In this document: piece after piece, positions 52,515 to 61,161 of the stretch | How positions within the stretch are numbered: position 1 is the first letter of the stretch | How the letters are laid out: each line of letters begins with the position of its first letter | DNA from: Gammaproteobacteria bacterium | GTDB lineage: Bacteria; Pseudomonadota; Gammaproteobacteria; DSM-16500 | NCBI GenBank assembly: GCA_013286495.1 | Contig: JABDFQ010000001.1 | Coordinates: 614 to 64,613, forward strand | DNA: 64,000 nt | Direction of reading: 5' to 3' | Translations under genes and position numbers: made by a program | Notes under the pieces: model-generated | Told to the model about the DNA's origin: nothing | What the model saw: the letters and a program-made list of their open reading frames with translations, nothing else | Databases searched by the model: none

Positions 52515-53752
52515 AAGCTGATGTCTCCGCAGCAAAAGATTGTCTGAGCGAAACAGACGCGCAGCATTGGCGCGCATTTGTGCAGCATGGCATGCCATCC
52601 CGCAAAAATGAATACTGGAAATATGATGATGTCAGTTTCCTTGCGGATAAACATTATTCGCTCGCGCAAAAAATCGATGCACGTGAGATCACTGAAGCAT
52701 TACATCAGCATAGTTTACGTTCTGGTGATGGAATTTTTCTGGTGATGATAAATGGATATTTCATGCCGGAATTATCTGACTTATTTAAACTGCCAGCGGG
52801 AATAATAGCTTGTAGCCTGCAGGAAGCTTTACAGAAACAGGGAGATGATTTACGCGAAAAATTTACCGCGATAGATAATCATAAATATCCTTTTGCAAGT
52901 TTGAATGCTGACATGTTTACAGATGGTTTATTTTTGCAAGTGGCAGATGATTGCAAATTGCATAGACCTATTCATTTGTTATCCATCATGTTGAACGAAG
53001 AAAATATTGTTGCTTATCCACATAATTTAATTTTGACAGGCAAGAATACAGAAATAACTTTATTCGAAGAATATTTCGGTGCAAGCCAGAATTACCTGAT
53101 GAATACAGTGAATACCATTCATCTCGATGAAGCTGCGATAGTGACACATTATAAATTGCAACAGGAAGCAAAAAGCGCGACACATATGGCTTGTCATTTT
53201 ATCAGCCAGGAAAAAAACAGTCGTTTTTCGCATGTGAATATTTCTGCCGGCGCGCAATTTGCACGCGATGATGTGGTCGTACATTTACGTGATACCAGTG
53301 CGGAGTGTCATACCAGTGGTTATTATCATTTGCGTGATAAAAACCAGACGATTGATAATCATATTGATATTCGTCATGCAGCTGCGCATAGCCAGAGTAA
53401 TATGTTGTATAAAGGTATTGTTGCGAATCAGGCGCGTGCTATTTTCAATGGGCGTTTGCATGTAGAAAAAGATGCGCAACATATTCAGGCATATCAGGGT
53501 AATCATAATTTATTGGTTGATAAACAAGCCGAAGTTTATTCCAAACCAGAACTCGAGATTTATGCCGATAATGTCAAATGTAAACATGGTGCAACCACGG
53601 GACAAATAAACCGTGATGCACTTTTTTATCTGCGTTCGCGTGGTATCGCAGAACAGGATGCGATCGAAATTTTATTACAGGCATTTGCTGATGAAATCAT
53701 GCAGCGCGTGACACATGCCGGCATTCGTATGCGCATGCAGGAGGTGTTATGA
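52511..53752 (+). CDS. sufD: Fe-S cluster assembly protein SufD
   Basis: 413 residues. It has the SufBD fold: a variable N-terminal part with WRAFVQHGMPSRKNEYWKYDDV, a beta-helical core, and the conserved end KCKHGATTGQINRDALFYLRSRGI in part with the family's His. Pairs with SufB and two SufC. 4-nt overlaps with both neighbours indicate tight translational coupling. Confidence 0.94.
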   Translation: MKADVSAAKDCLSETDAQHWRAFVQHGMPSRKNEYWKYDDVSFLADKHYSLAQKIDAREITEALHQHSLRSGDGIFLVMINGYFMPELSDLFKLPAGIIACSLQEALQKQGDDLREKFTAIDNHKYPFASLNADMFTDGLFLQVADDCKLHRPIHLLSIMLNEENIVAYPHNLILTGKNTEITLFEEYFGASQNYLMNTVNTIHLDEAAIVTHYKLQQEAKSATHMACHFISQEKNSRFSHVNISAGAQFARDDVVVHLRDTSAECHTSGYYHLRDKNQTIDNHIDIRHAAAHSQSNMLYKGIVANQARAIFNGRLHVEKDAQHIQAYQGNHNLLVDKQAEVYSKPELEIYADNVKCKHGATTGQINRDALFYLRSRGIAEQDAIEILLQAFADEIMQRVTHAGIRMRMQEVL

Positions 53753-54963
53753 ATCTCGATCATTTACGTCATGATTTTCCTGTTCTGCAAACCACCAATC
53801 GCGGTAAACCAGTCGTGTATCTTGATAGCGCAGCATCCGCGCAAAAACCAAAACATGTCACACAGACTTTATCGAATTTTTATTTGCAGGATTATGCCAA
53901 TATTCATCGTGGTATTTATGAATTGAGTGAACGTGCGACACGTTTGTATGATGATGCACGCAAGACTGCACAGCAATTTATTCATGCCGGACATCCAGAT
54001 GAAATTATTTTTACTAGCGGCACAACGGAAGGCATTAATCTTATCGCACAAACATTTGGTCGTGATCAATGGCAAGCGGGCGATGAAGTGATAATCAGCG
54101 AAATGGAACATCATTCGAATATTGTTCCCTGGTATTTGCTGAAACAACAGATTGGTATCGAATTAAAAATTATTCCCGTGGATGATGCAGGCAATCTCGA
54201 TCGTGAAGTTTATCAAAAATTATTTTCTTCGCGTACGAAATTAGTTGCACTCACACATGTATCCAATGTGCTGGGCACGATCAATCCGGTAAAGGAAATG
54301 ATTGCCATTGCACATGCCAATAACGTTCCAGTGTTACTGGATGGTGCGCAAGCTGTACCACATATGCCGGTTGATGTGCAGGAACTGGATTGTGATTTTT
54401 ATGTTTTCTCCAGTCATAAATTATATGGCCCGACTGGCATTGGTGTGTTATATGCGAAAAAAAGTTTGCTGGATAACATGTCACCCTGGCAAGGTGGTGG
54501 TGACATGATTGAAACAGTAGCATTCGATCATATTACATTTGCCAAAGGCGCGCAGAAATTTGAAGCTGGTACACCGAATATTGCTGGTGCAATTGGTTTA
54601 CAGGCAGCCATTCAATATATGCAAAACATTGGCATGCAGCATGTGTATGCACATGAACAGGAATTACTGGCTTATGCCACACCTGCGCTGTTGCAGATAA
54701 AAGGTTTGCGTATCATTGGTGAAGCAAAACCCAAAGTCGGTGTGATTTCTTTTGTGATGGATGATATTCATCCGCATGATATTGGTACGGTACTGGATCA
54801 TGAAGGCATTGCAGTGCGTGCCGGTCATCATTGTGCGATGCCGTTAATGGAAAGATTCAAAGTGCCTGCAACCGTGCGTGTTTCATTCGGTATTTATAAT
54901 CATGCAGCAGATATTGATAAATTAATCGATGCATTGCAATTGGCGAAGAGGTTATTTCAATAA
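53749..54963 (+). CDS. sufS: Cysteine desulfurase SufS
   Basis: 404 residues, class II group. PLP lysine is Lys224 in FSSHKLYGPTGIG; active Cys362 in RAGHHCAMPLM. Other signatures: YLDSAASAQKP, ANIHRGIYELSERAT, EMEHHSNIVPW and LDGAQAVPHMPVDV. It takes sulfur from cysteine and hands it to the SufU-like protein encoded next, in place of SufE, which is absent here. Confidence 0.96.
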   Translation: MNLDHLRHDFPVLQTTNRGKPVVYLDSAASAQKPKHVTQTLSNFYLQDYANIHRGIYELSERATRLYDDARKTAQQFIHAGHPDEIIFTSGTTEGINLIAQTFGRDQWQAGDEVIISEMEHHSNIVPWYLLKQQIGIELKIIPVDDAGNLDREVYQKLFSSRTKLVALTHVSNVLGTINPVKEMIAIAHANNVPVLLDGAQAVPHMPVDVQELDCDFYVFSSHKLYGPTGIGVLYAKKSLLDNMSPWQGGGDMIETVAFDHITFAKGAQKFEAGTPNIAGAIGLQAAIQYMQNIGMQHVYAHEQELLAYATPALLQIKGLRIIGEAKPKVGVISFVMDDIHPHDIGTVLDHEGIAVRAGHHCAMPLMERFKVPATVRVSFGIYNHAADIDKLIDALQLAKRLFQ

Positions 54964-55403
54964 TGGCATTACGTGAATTGTATCAGGAAATTATTGTTGA
55001 TCATGGCAAGCGTCCACGCAATTTTGGCGCGCTTACAACTGCCAATCATTGCAAGTCAGGTCATAATCCATTATGTGGCGACAAGCTGACGATTTATTTG
55101 CATGAAGAAAATGGTGTGATATGTGATGTGCAGTTTGAAGGTTCTGGTTGTGCGATTTCCGTTGCATCAGCATCATTAATGACAGAAACCATCAAGGGAA
55201 AATCTGTTGCAGACGTTGAGCAATTGTTTGCATTATTTCACGGGCTTGTTACAACAGGCGTAGAACCTGCAGAAAATCTCGGTAAATTAGCTGTATTTGC
55301 AGGCGTGGCAGAATTTCCCATTCGTGTGAAATGTGCAACACTCGCTTGGCATACCTTAAAAGCCGCCTTGGCTGATGATCAGCAACCAGTGAGCACGGAG
55401 TGA
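54963..55403 (+). CDS. sufU: SufU/IscU-like sulfur acceptor
   Basis: 146 residues. The three conserved cysteines sit in NPLCGDKLTIY, FEGSGCAISVASASLM and RVKCATLAWHTLK, with an Asp after the first. The insertion between the second and third cysteines is typical of SufU rather than IscU. In systems with SufU it accepts sulfur from SufS. Starts on the last base of the sufS stop codon. Confidence 0.92.
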   Translation: MALRELYQEIIVDHGKRPRNFGALTTANHCKSGHNPLCGDKLTIYLHEENGVICDVQFEGSGCAISVASASLMTETIKGKSVADVEQLFALFHGLVTTGVEPAENLGKLAVFAGVAEFPIRVKCATLAWHTLKAALADDQQPVSTE

Positions 55404-55405
55404 AG

Positions 55406-55738
55406 ATGATAACTGTAACCGATGCAGCGAATGATTATATTTGCAAGATGATTGCCCAGGAAAGTGGCGCCGCTTTACGTTTATCGATAAAAAAAACCGG
55501 TTGTTCTGGTTATTCGTATGCGCCACAAATTATCACGCAAGCAAATAGCACGGATATCCTGCATGAAAATAATGGTGTGAAAATTTATCTTGATCCAGCG
55601 TGGTTGCATCTTTTGCAAGGTATACAAATTGATTATGTAGAAGAAGAAAAATCCGGTTTGCGACAAAAGCGTTTATTATTTATTAATCCCAATGAATCCA
55701 GCCGTTGTGGTTGTGGTGAAAGTTTTCATGTTGAGTGA
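55406..55738 (+). CDS. sufA: A-type Fe-S carrier (SufA/IscA/HesB family)
   Basis: 110 residues from ATG 55406 with GGAG 5 nt upstream; GTG 55400 would overlap the sufU end. Conserved cysteines: TGCSGYSY in the middle and RCGCGESF at the C-terminus. It receives clusters from the SufBCD scaffold and passes them to target proteins. The gene might equally be called erpA-like; its operon position favours SufA. Confidence 0.9.
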   Translation: MITVTDAANDYICKMIAQESGAALRLSIKKTGCSGYSYAPQIITQANSTDILHENNGVKIYLDPAWLHLLQGIQIDYVEEEKSGLRQKRLLFINPNESSRCGCGESFHVE

Positions 55739-55746
55739 GGCAATAA

Positions 55747-56286
55747 ATGTTTCGTGAAACTTCAGTTGAAGTCAAAAGAGAAGTGGAAGCTGCGTTGATT
55801 CCATCTGGAACCAAAGTGATGCTGCAACCTGGCACACATGTTTTTGTCACGCAGGCATTGGGAAATTCCTATACCGTTTATGTGAATGGTAATCTGGTAC
55901 GCATCGCAGGCAAGGATGGCGACGCGCTTGGTTTGGTAATTCTCGAACAACCAGACATTAATGCGATGCAAGGATCAGTCGAAGAGAAAGTGCAGATACA
56001 ATTGAGAACGTGTTTCGATCCAGAAATTCCAGTGAATATTGTCGATTTGGGTTTGATCTATGCGTGTCATGTATTGCCGTTGGGCATGAAAGATTATCGT
56101 GTGGAAATCACCATGACATTAACTGCACCTGCATGTGGCATGGGGCCTGTGTTAGTAGGTGAAGTGGAAGAAAAAACGCGACAGATTCACGGTGTGCAGG
56201 AAGTCAAAGTGGATCTGGTTTTTGATCCGCCGTGGAGCCGCGACATGATGAGTGATGAAGCGAAATTACAATTAGGTTTGATGTGA
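55747..56286 (+). CDS. sufT: SufT: MIP18/DUF59-type Fe-S maturation protein
   Basis: 179 residues. About 1-80 is a SufT-specific N-terminal part (LIPSGTKVMLQPGTHVFVTQ; GNSYTVYVNGNLVRI). About 85-179 is the DUF59/MIP18 domain: DPEIPVNIVDLGLIY, MTLTAPACGMGPVL with its conserved Cys, and VDLVFDPPWSRDMMS. SufT-type proteins take part in delivering Fe-S clusters, most clearly under high demand. Part of the suf operon, 8 nt after sufA. Confidence 0.93.
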   Translation: MFRETSVEVKREVEAALIPSGTKVMLQPGTHVFVTQALGNSYTVYVNGNLVRIAGKDGDALGLVILEQPDINAMQGSVEEKVQIQLRTCFDPEIPVNIVDLGLIYACHVLPLGMKDYRVEITMTLTAPACGMGPVLVGEVEEKTRQIHGVQEVKVDLVFDPPWSRDMMSDEAKLQLGLM

Positions 56287-56296
56287 GGAAATGAAA

Positions 56297-56608
56297 ATGA
56301 ATATTCAAGATAAAATTAAGCAGCAGATTAGTGATAACAATATTGTGTTGTACATGAAAGGCAATGCGCAATTACCCATGTGTGGTTTTTCCGCGCGTGC
56401 GGTAAATATTTTAAAATCCTGTGGAGCAGAATTTGCTGCGGTGGATGTATTGCAGGATGAAGAAATTCGTAATGGCATCAAAGTTTATTCCAACTGGCCA
56501 ACGATTCCGCAATTGTATGTGAAAGGCGAATTTATCGGCGGCAGCGATATCATGGCGGAAATGTTTGAATCCGGCGAGTTGCAAACGTTGGTGAAGGAAG
56601 CTGTGTAG
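56297..56608 (+). CDS. grxD: Monothiol glutaredoxin (CGFS type)
   Basis: 103 residues from ATG 56297 (GAGGA 7 nt upstream; ATG 56291 is too close to it). CGFS with Cys29, VVLYMKG-like start (IVLYMKGNAQLPMCGFSARAV in part), SNWPTIPQLYVKGEFIGGSDI. CGFS glutaredoxins bind and pass on [2Fe-2S] clusters with glutathione. Its place as last gene of the suf operon fits that job. Confidence 0.95.
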   Translation: MNIQDKIKQQISDNNIVLYMKGNAQLPMCGFSARAVNILKSCGAEFAAVDVLQDEEIRNGIKVYSNWPTIPQLYVKGEFIGGSDIMAEMFESGELQTLVKEAV

Positions 56609-56641
56609 GCTGGGTTTCGTCGCGTGATTTTCAATGGAGTA

Positions 56642-56684
56642 ACGCAAGAAAGCCTTCCCCCGAAAGGGGAAGGCTTTTTTGCGT
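56642..56684 (+). terminator. Strong intrinsic terminator closing the suf operon
   Basis: 19-bp arms with one mismatch (56642-56660, 56666-56684) around CGAAA, core AAGCCTTCCCC/GGGGAAGGCTT followed by a T run. It may also serve the convergent mgtC-like gene, since an A run lies on the other side. Confidence 0.9.
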
Positions 56685-56719
56685 CACTCGATTGGAAGTC
56701 ATGTATAGACAATCTCAAC

Positions 56720-57184
56720 TCACGCCTTTTCTTCTTTTATCTTCGAAGATATTTTCTTCCACCATCTAATGCGTGGGAGATACAGCAATAAAAAAATAAG
56801 AATGGAAGTCAGCACTGCAGTCAGATACATGCCAACTGAAACGCACAATCCCACTGCTGCGGTTGCCCACAATGTCGCAGCAGTAGTCAGACCTGTCACA
56901 TAATCACCCTGGCGAAAAATAATTCCGCCGCCTAAAAAACCAATACCTGTTACCACTTGCGCAGCGACGCGCGAAGGATCGTCCTGTGCAATATACAAAC
57001 CGATGATGCCGAATGCGCATGCGCCCATGCAAATTGCGCCGTAGGTTCTAATGCCAGCAGAGACGATATTGCGATGTCTTTCTCTTTCCCAGCCGATCAC
57101 GCAACCCAGCACGCAAGCGAATGTGATGCGAAAAAACATTTCGAGGTCAGTGATGATGGCGCTATCTGAGAAAGGTATTTGCAT
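56720..57184 (-). CDS. MgtC/SapB-family membrane protein (short form)
   Basis: 154 residues, about four to five membrane helices. The MgtC core is clear: FFRITFACVLGCVIGWERERH, GIRTYGAICMGAC, QVVTGIGFLGGGIIFRQGD and GLTTAATLWATAAVGLC. It lacks the C-terminal ACT-like cytosolic domain of classical MgtC, so it belongs to the short SapB group. MgtC itself helps intracellular survival and low-Mg growth; that should not be assumed here. Confidence 0.9.
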   Translation of the reverse strand: MQIPFSDSAIITDLEMFFRITFACVLGCVIGWERERHRNIVSAGIRTYGAICMGACAFGIIGLYIAQDDPSRVAAQVVTGIGFLGGGIIFRQGDYVTGLTTAATLWATAAVGLCVSVGMYLTAVLTSILIFLLLYLPRIRWWKKISSKIKEEKA

Positions 57185-57252
57185 GATGTCATCCTTGAAA
57201 ATGAAATTATGCTAGCAAATTTGTAAGAAAGTGTCATCTTGTTGGGATGAAA

Positions 57253-57298
57253 TTTGTCAATAAGTTGTATTGACAATGTAAGAAATCTTATTGTATTA
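57253..57298 (+). promoter_or_regulatory. higBA promoter with overlapping operator dyad
   Basis: TTGACA (57269-57274) and TATTAT (57293-57298) are 18 bases apart and form a good sigma-70 promoter. A perfect 9-bp dyad, TTGTCAATA (57253-57261) and TATTGACAA (57267-57275), covers the -35 box. An XRE antitoxin bound there would block RNA polymerase. Confidence 0.75.
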
Positions 57299-57321
57299 TA
57301 AAAATAAAAGTTGAGGTTTGT

Positions 57322-57600
57322 GTGATCAAAAGAATAGATATTGCTGATAGCGTTAAGAAAAATTTACATAAAGTTCCTTTAGCCATACGAAAAAAATTAT
57401 TCACTTGGGTTGCAGCTGTGGAAGAACGAGGACTAAATGAAGTAAGAAAAATACCTGGATATCATGACGAGCCATTGAAAGGTGAGAGAAAAGGTCAGCG
57501 TTCCATACGTCTTAACAAACAATGGAGAGCAATTTATCGTATTATTATTAATAAAATTGAATTTGTACTTATCGAAGAGGTGACACCGCATGACTACTAA
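57322..57600 (+). CDS. higB: HigB-like RelE-superfamily toxin
   Basis: 92 residues, GTG start at 57322 with GAGG 5 nt upstream. HigB/plasmid-maintenance-killer pattern: VPLAIRKKLFTWVAAVEERG, KIPGYHDEPLKGERKGQRSIRLNKQWRAIYRI in part, and FVLIEEVTPHDY. A ribosome-dependent mRNA interferase. Toxin-first order and an 11-nt overlap with the antitoxin are typical of higBA. Confidence 0.92.
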   Translation: MIKRIDIADSVKKNLHKVPLAIRKKLFTWVAAVEERGLNEVRKIPGYHDEPLKGERKGQRSIRLNKQWRAIYRIIINKIEFVLIEEVTPHDY

Positions 57601-57898
57601 AAAGACTATATCTGCGAGAGAAGCGCTCAAAGAAGTTCTGGATTCTTCTTTTGGAGAGTTTGTTAAAGATATTCGGGAATGTGACGAAATATCACAGACC
57701 GAACTGGCGAAACGCATGCGAGTGTCTCGTCAATTTATTCACGCGGTGGAAAAAGATAAGGCTAATGTTAGTCTGGAGATGGCTGTTAAAATAGCTCGTG
57801 CATTGGGTTATCCATATGAAGCATTTGTGGAGGTTTTCCTGAATGATATGTTAAGAAAATCTGGAATAAAAAAAGTGGTGCACCTGGAAGCAGCTTAA
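57590..57898 (+). CDS. higA: HigA-like XRE antitoxin
   Basis: 102 residues. Helix-turn-helix ISQTELAKRMRVSRQFIHAVEKDKANVSLEMAVKIARALG (in part) at about residues 36-75. Expected to neutralise HigB and to repress the promoter at 57253-57298. The N-terminal extension (ISAREALKEVLDSSFGEFVKDI) probably forms the toxin contact. Confidence 0.92.
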   Translation: MTTKKTISAREALKEVLDSSFGEFVKDIRECDEISQTELAKRMRVSRQFIHAVEKDKANVSLEMAVKIARALGYPYEAFVEVFLNDMLRKSGIKKVVHLEAA

Positions 57899-57910
57899 GA
57901 AAAAAATTCA

Positions 57911-59053
57911 TCACCCACCCATCTTCTCTCGCATTTTCCTGCATGTCGTTTGCATGACATGAATATTATGTATGCTCGACAAATGAAAATACGCGATTAA
58001 TCCTTCCTTGAATAAATAATGCAAATACGCTCGGGAAAAATTCCTGCATGTATAGCAATCGCAATTGTGCATGATGGGATTTTCATCACGCGCATAAATA
58101 CTTTTTTTAATAAGAATGCGTTTTTCGCCTTTAAACGCGAGCCAGTCATTATCATCTACCCATTCACCGCAATATAATGTGCCATGGCGTGCATTGCGTG
58201 TTGGTGCAACGCAATCAAAAATATCAATTCCCTTTGCCACCACATCCAGCAAATCCTGAGGATTCAGTCCTACCCCCATCGTGTAGCGAATTTTATTTTC
58301 TGGCAACATCGGACGAATCCAGTCGATGATTTCCGCGGTTTTTTGCATATCAAAACCAATGACTTCACCGCCAATGGCAATGCCATCCAGTGGTTGTTGC
58401 AAAATAAATTCGGTACTCTGTTCACGCAAGTCACGAAAACTTCCGCCTTGAATAATGCCGAATAATGCTTGTTTAAAACCATAAGCAGAATTGGAATTTT
58501 TTGCATGCGCTTCACACGATGTCACCAGCCAGCGATGTGTGCGATCGAGTGCAGCAAGAGCTGCTTCACGTCCGCCAGTTTCTGGTGTGCATTGATCAAA
58601 TGCCATGATGATATCTGCGCCAATAATTTTTTGTGCATCGATGGAAGTTTGTGAATTGAGATGCAAAATTTTTCCTGTAATCGGATGTTTAAAATGCGCA
58701 CCTTCTTCATCGATAATACATATGGAGCCTTTTTTCGATAAGCTTAATACCTGAAATCCGCCACTATCAGTCAACATGGCTTTATTCCATCCCATGAATT
58801 TATGCATGCCGCCAATTGATTGAATGATTTCCATGCCGGGCGTGCATAACATGTGATACGTATTGCCACCGAGAATGATTTCACTTTCTGATTGCAACAA
58901 ATCAGCTGGTGTCAGGTAATTCAGCATTGCACGAGTACCAACTGGCATGAAGGCAGGAGTAGTGACTTCACCGTGTGGTGTCATCATGCGCATGATTCTT
59001 GCAGGTAATCGCGCGTGTTTTTTTATCAGTTCTGATTGATAGGTATTAGGCAT
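57911..59053 (-). CDS. tgt: Queuine tRNA-ribosyltransferase
   Basis: 380 residues from ATG 59053; the open frame back to 59221 runs into coq7 and is not coding. Nucleophile region LTDSGGFQVLSLSK, substrate loop DIIMAFDQCTPE, GGEVIGF, RYTMGVGLNPQDLL, and zinc site with HNCDCYTCRNFSRAYLHYLF (in part). Swaps guanine for preQ1 at position 34 of GUN-anticodon tRNAs. Usual partners queA, yajC and secD are not adjacent here. Divergent from coq7 with a 48-nt gap. Confidence 0.95.
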   Translation of the reverse strand: MPNTYQSELIKKHARLPARIMRMMTPHGEVTTPAFMPVGTRAMLNYLTPADLLQSESEIILGGNTYHMLCTPGMEIIQSIGGMHKFMGWNKAMLTDSGGFQVLSLSKKGSICIIDEEGAHFKHPITGKILHLNSQTSIDAQKIIGADIIMAFDQCTPETGGREAALAALDRTHRWLVTSCEAHAKNSNSAYGFKQALFGIIQGGSFRDLREQSTEFILQQPLDGIAIGGEVIGFDMQKTAEIIDWIRPMLPENKIRYTMGVGLNPQDLLDVVAKGIDIFDCVAPTRNARHGTLYCGEWVDDNDWLAFKGEKRILIKKSIYARDENPIMHNCDCYTCRNFSRAYLHYLFKEGLIAYFHLSSIHNIHVMQTTCRKMREKMGG

Positions 59054-59101
59054 GGCGAGGGATTTTATACTATAGTGAGCGCAAACGCATCGGGAATCAC
59101 A

Positions 59102-59740
59102 ATGAGACATTACACTTTTCTGGACAAACTTTGCCTTGGATTGGATCAGGCGGTACGCACGCTGATGGATAATCCAAAAACCAGTGGACTTTCGTATCCT
59201 GGAAAATCTGTTGATGAACAAGCATTAACCGCTACGCAACGTAAACATTCAGCAGGATTAATGCGTATTAATCATGCAGGTGAAATTTGTGCGCAAGCAC
59301 TTTATCACGGACAAGGAGTGGTTTCGCGTTCAAGGGAAGTGCAGGAAAAAATGCATCAGGCAGCGATTGAAGAAGGTGATCATCTTGCGTGGTGCAAACA
59401 AAGACTGGATGAATTAGGCAGTCATGTAAGTTATCTCAATCCACTCTGGTATGCCGGTTCTTTTTGTATCGGCATGGCGGCAGGCATGATTGGTGATAAA
59501 TGGAGTCTTGGATTTGTAGCAGAAACAGAATCTCAGGTCGTCGCGCATTTGAAAAATCATTTGCAGAATTTGCCAGCGAATGACGCGCGAAGTTATACGA
59601 TTCTACAGCGCATGGAAACCGATGAAGCAAAGCATCGCGATGAAGCAATCGCGCTCGGAGCGAAAGTTTTGCCGGATTTCATGAGGAAAATGATGGCGAT
59701 AACTTCGAAAGTAATGGTGAAGACAGCGTATTGGATGTGA
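59102..59740 (+). CDS. coq7: 2-polyprenyl-3-methyl-6-methoxy-1,4-benzoquinone monooxygenase Coq7
   Basis: 212 residues from ATG 59102. Di-iron ligand motifs: RINHAGEICAQALYHGQ, AAIEEGDHLAWC, AETESQVVAHL and METDEAKHRDEA. Adds the C-5 hydroxyl group late in ubiquinone synthesis; this is the oxygen-dependent COQ7 type used instead of UbiF. Hydrophobic NPLWYAGSFCIGMAAGMIGDK (in part) would dip into the membrane. A TATACT -10-like box (59066-59071) lies in the short divergent gap. Confidence 0.95.
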   Translation: MRHYTFLDKLCLGLDQAVRTLMDNPKTSGLSYPGKSVDEQALTATQRKHSAGLMRINHAGEICAQALYHGQGVVSRSREVQEKMHQAAIEEGDHLAWCKQRLDELGSHVSYLNPLWYAGSFCIGMAAGMIGDKWSLGFVAETESQVVAHLKNHLQNLPANDARSYTILQRMETDEAKHRDEAIALGAKVLPDFMRKMMAITSKVMVKTAYWM

Positions 59741-59859
59741 TCAATTTATCACCATCTCCCTTGTAAAATACCCCAAACAATGTAAAATACTTGTTCAATT
59801 ACACAATAAATAACTAATTATTATATATTCCATACACTTAACATAAGCGAGACTCACCC

Positions 59860-61014
59860 ATGGAGTTATATCTGACAAGTACAGGTGGTTATTTTGCCTT
59901 AATGATTATGGTAGGCATTGTGCTTGCCGGAGCGAGCTTGATTGTTGCTTTCAATCATTATGTTGCCAAACATATCTTCATCGTCCTGATTGAAAAAATC
60001 CTCGGTACTAAACGCACTGGTCTTGGCAAAATTATTATTGATAATAAAATTCCGCATTTGCTTGCCTATCTGATACCTGCTGTAGTGCTATGTTATTTCA
60101 GTTATCTATTTGATATTGATCATCCGCATTTCAAATTATTTCTTGCGCAACTGGTGCTGTCGTTATCAGAAATTTATATTATTTTTAATGTCGCGCTAAT
60201 CTTTTCTGCAATCCTGAATTGTATTGATGATCGTTATAATCAATATCCGATTGCGCGTCTCAAACCTATTAAAAGTTATTTGCAATTAATAAAAATTATT
60301 ATCTTTGGGATCTGCATTATATTTGCCGCATCGATTTTCTTTGACAAGCCACCGATATATTTCTTCACTGGTGTTGGTGCAACCACTGCATTTTTAGCAT
60401 TGATATTCAAAGATGTAGTCATGGGATTCATGGCAAGCATTCAACTTGCAGCATATGACATGGTCAGAATTGGCGACTGGATTGAAATGCCAAACTTTGG
60501 TGCAGATGGAGAAGTGATGGAAATTTCATTGAGCACGGTAAAAGTACAGAATTTTGATAAAACAATCGTGACGATTCCGAGTTATTCATTACTGACTTCT
60601 GGTTTAAAAAACTGGCGTGGTATGCACGATGCTGGTGGTCGACGTGTCAAGCGCAGCATTAGTGTTGATATTAATAGTATTAAAATGTGTGATGCTGATT
60701 TATTTGCGCAATTTCATGATTTATTTTCCGGCAAGGATTTGCAGCAAAAGGATTTGACGAATATTGGCTGGTTCCGTCAATACTTGCAGCAATATTTACA
60801 AAAGCATGATGGCGTGCATAAAGGATTAAAAATCCTCGTGCGTCAATTGCAGGGAACGGCAAACGGTTTACCGCTGGAATTATATTTTTTCACGAACGAA
60901 ACCGATTCCAGCAAATACGAAGGCATACAGGCAGATATTATCGAGCACGTGTATGCAATCATGCCGCGATTTCAATTGCGCGCATTTCAGAGTGCAAGCG
61001 GTCATGATGAGTGA
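59860..61014 (+). CDS. MscS-family mechanosensitive channel (YbdG type)
   Basis: 384 residues. Five hydrophobic segments in the first 190 residues, then the pore helix and beta domain: GVGATTAFLALIFKDVVMGFMASIQLAAYDMVRIGDWIEMP in part, followed by NFDKTIVTIPSYSLLTSGLKNWRGM. The long cytosolic C-terminal domain with RRVKRSISVDI and LQGTANGLPLELYFFTNE is typical of the YbdG/YnaI-size group. It opens under hypo-osmotic tension in the inner membrane. The upstream gap carries TGTAAAATAC twice, of unknown meaning. Confidence 0.92.
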   Translation: MELYLTSTGGYFALMIMVGIVLAGASLIVAFNHYVAKHIFIVLIEKILGTKRTGLGKIIIDNKIPHLLAYLIPAVVLCYFSYLFDIDHPHFKLFLAQLVLSLSEIYIIFNVALIFSAILNCIDDRYNQYPIARLKPIKSYLQLIKIIIFGICIIFAASIFFDKPPIYFFTGVGATTAFLALIFKDVVMGFMASIQLAAYDMVRIGDWIEMPNFGADGEVMEISLSTVKVQNFDKTIVTIPSYSLLTSGLKNWRGMHDAGGRRVKRSISVDINSIKMCDADLFAQFHDLFSGKDLQQKDLTNIGWFRQYLQQYLQKHDGVHKGLKILVRQLQGTANGLPLELYFFTNETDSSKYEGIQADIIEHVYAIMPRFQLRAFQSASGHDE

Positions 61015-61020
61015 GGAATG

Positions 61021-61107
61021 TCGTCATTGCGAGGCGTTTTTCAGCCGAAGCAATCCATCCATAATGTGAATGGATTGCTTCGGCTGAAAAACGCCTCGCA
61101 ATGACGA
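61021..61107. repeat. Perfect 38-bp-arm inverted repeat, REP-like
   Basis: Arms 61021-61058 and 61070-61107 are exact reverse complements around an 11-base loop. The phrase CGTCATTGCGAGGCG...GAAGCAATCCAT resembles a repeat scattered in many bacterial genomes. It lies just after the MscS gene and probably ends its transcript. Confidence 0.9.
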
Positions 61108-61161
61108 TGCTCGTGGAATTATGAAAATTGTTTATAAAATAACTTAAACGAGGTTTTAAAA

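Noticed and set aside
59054-59221. N-terminal extension of Tgt
   Set aside because: It overlaps the divergent coq7 start and has no family similarity; Tgt begins at ATG 59053.
59741-59859. Twofold TGTAAAATAC before the MscS gene
   Set aside because: Short AT-rich direct repeat with no dyad; not enough to call an operator.
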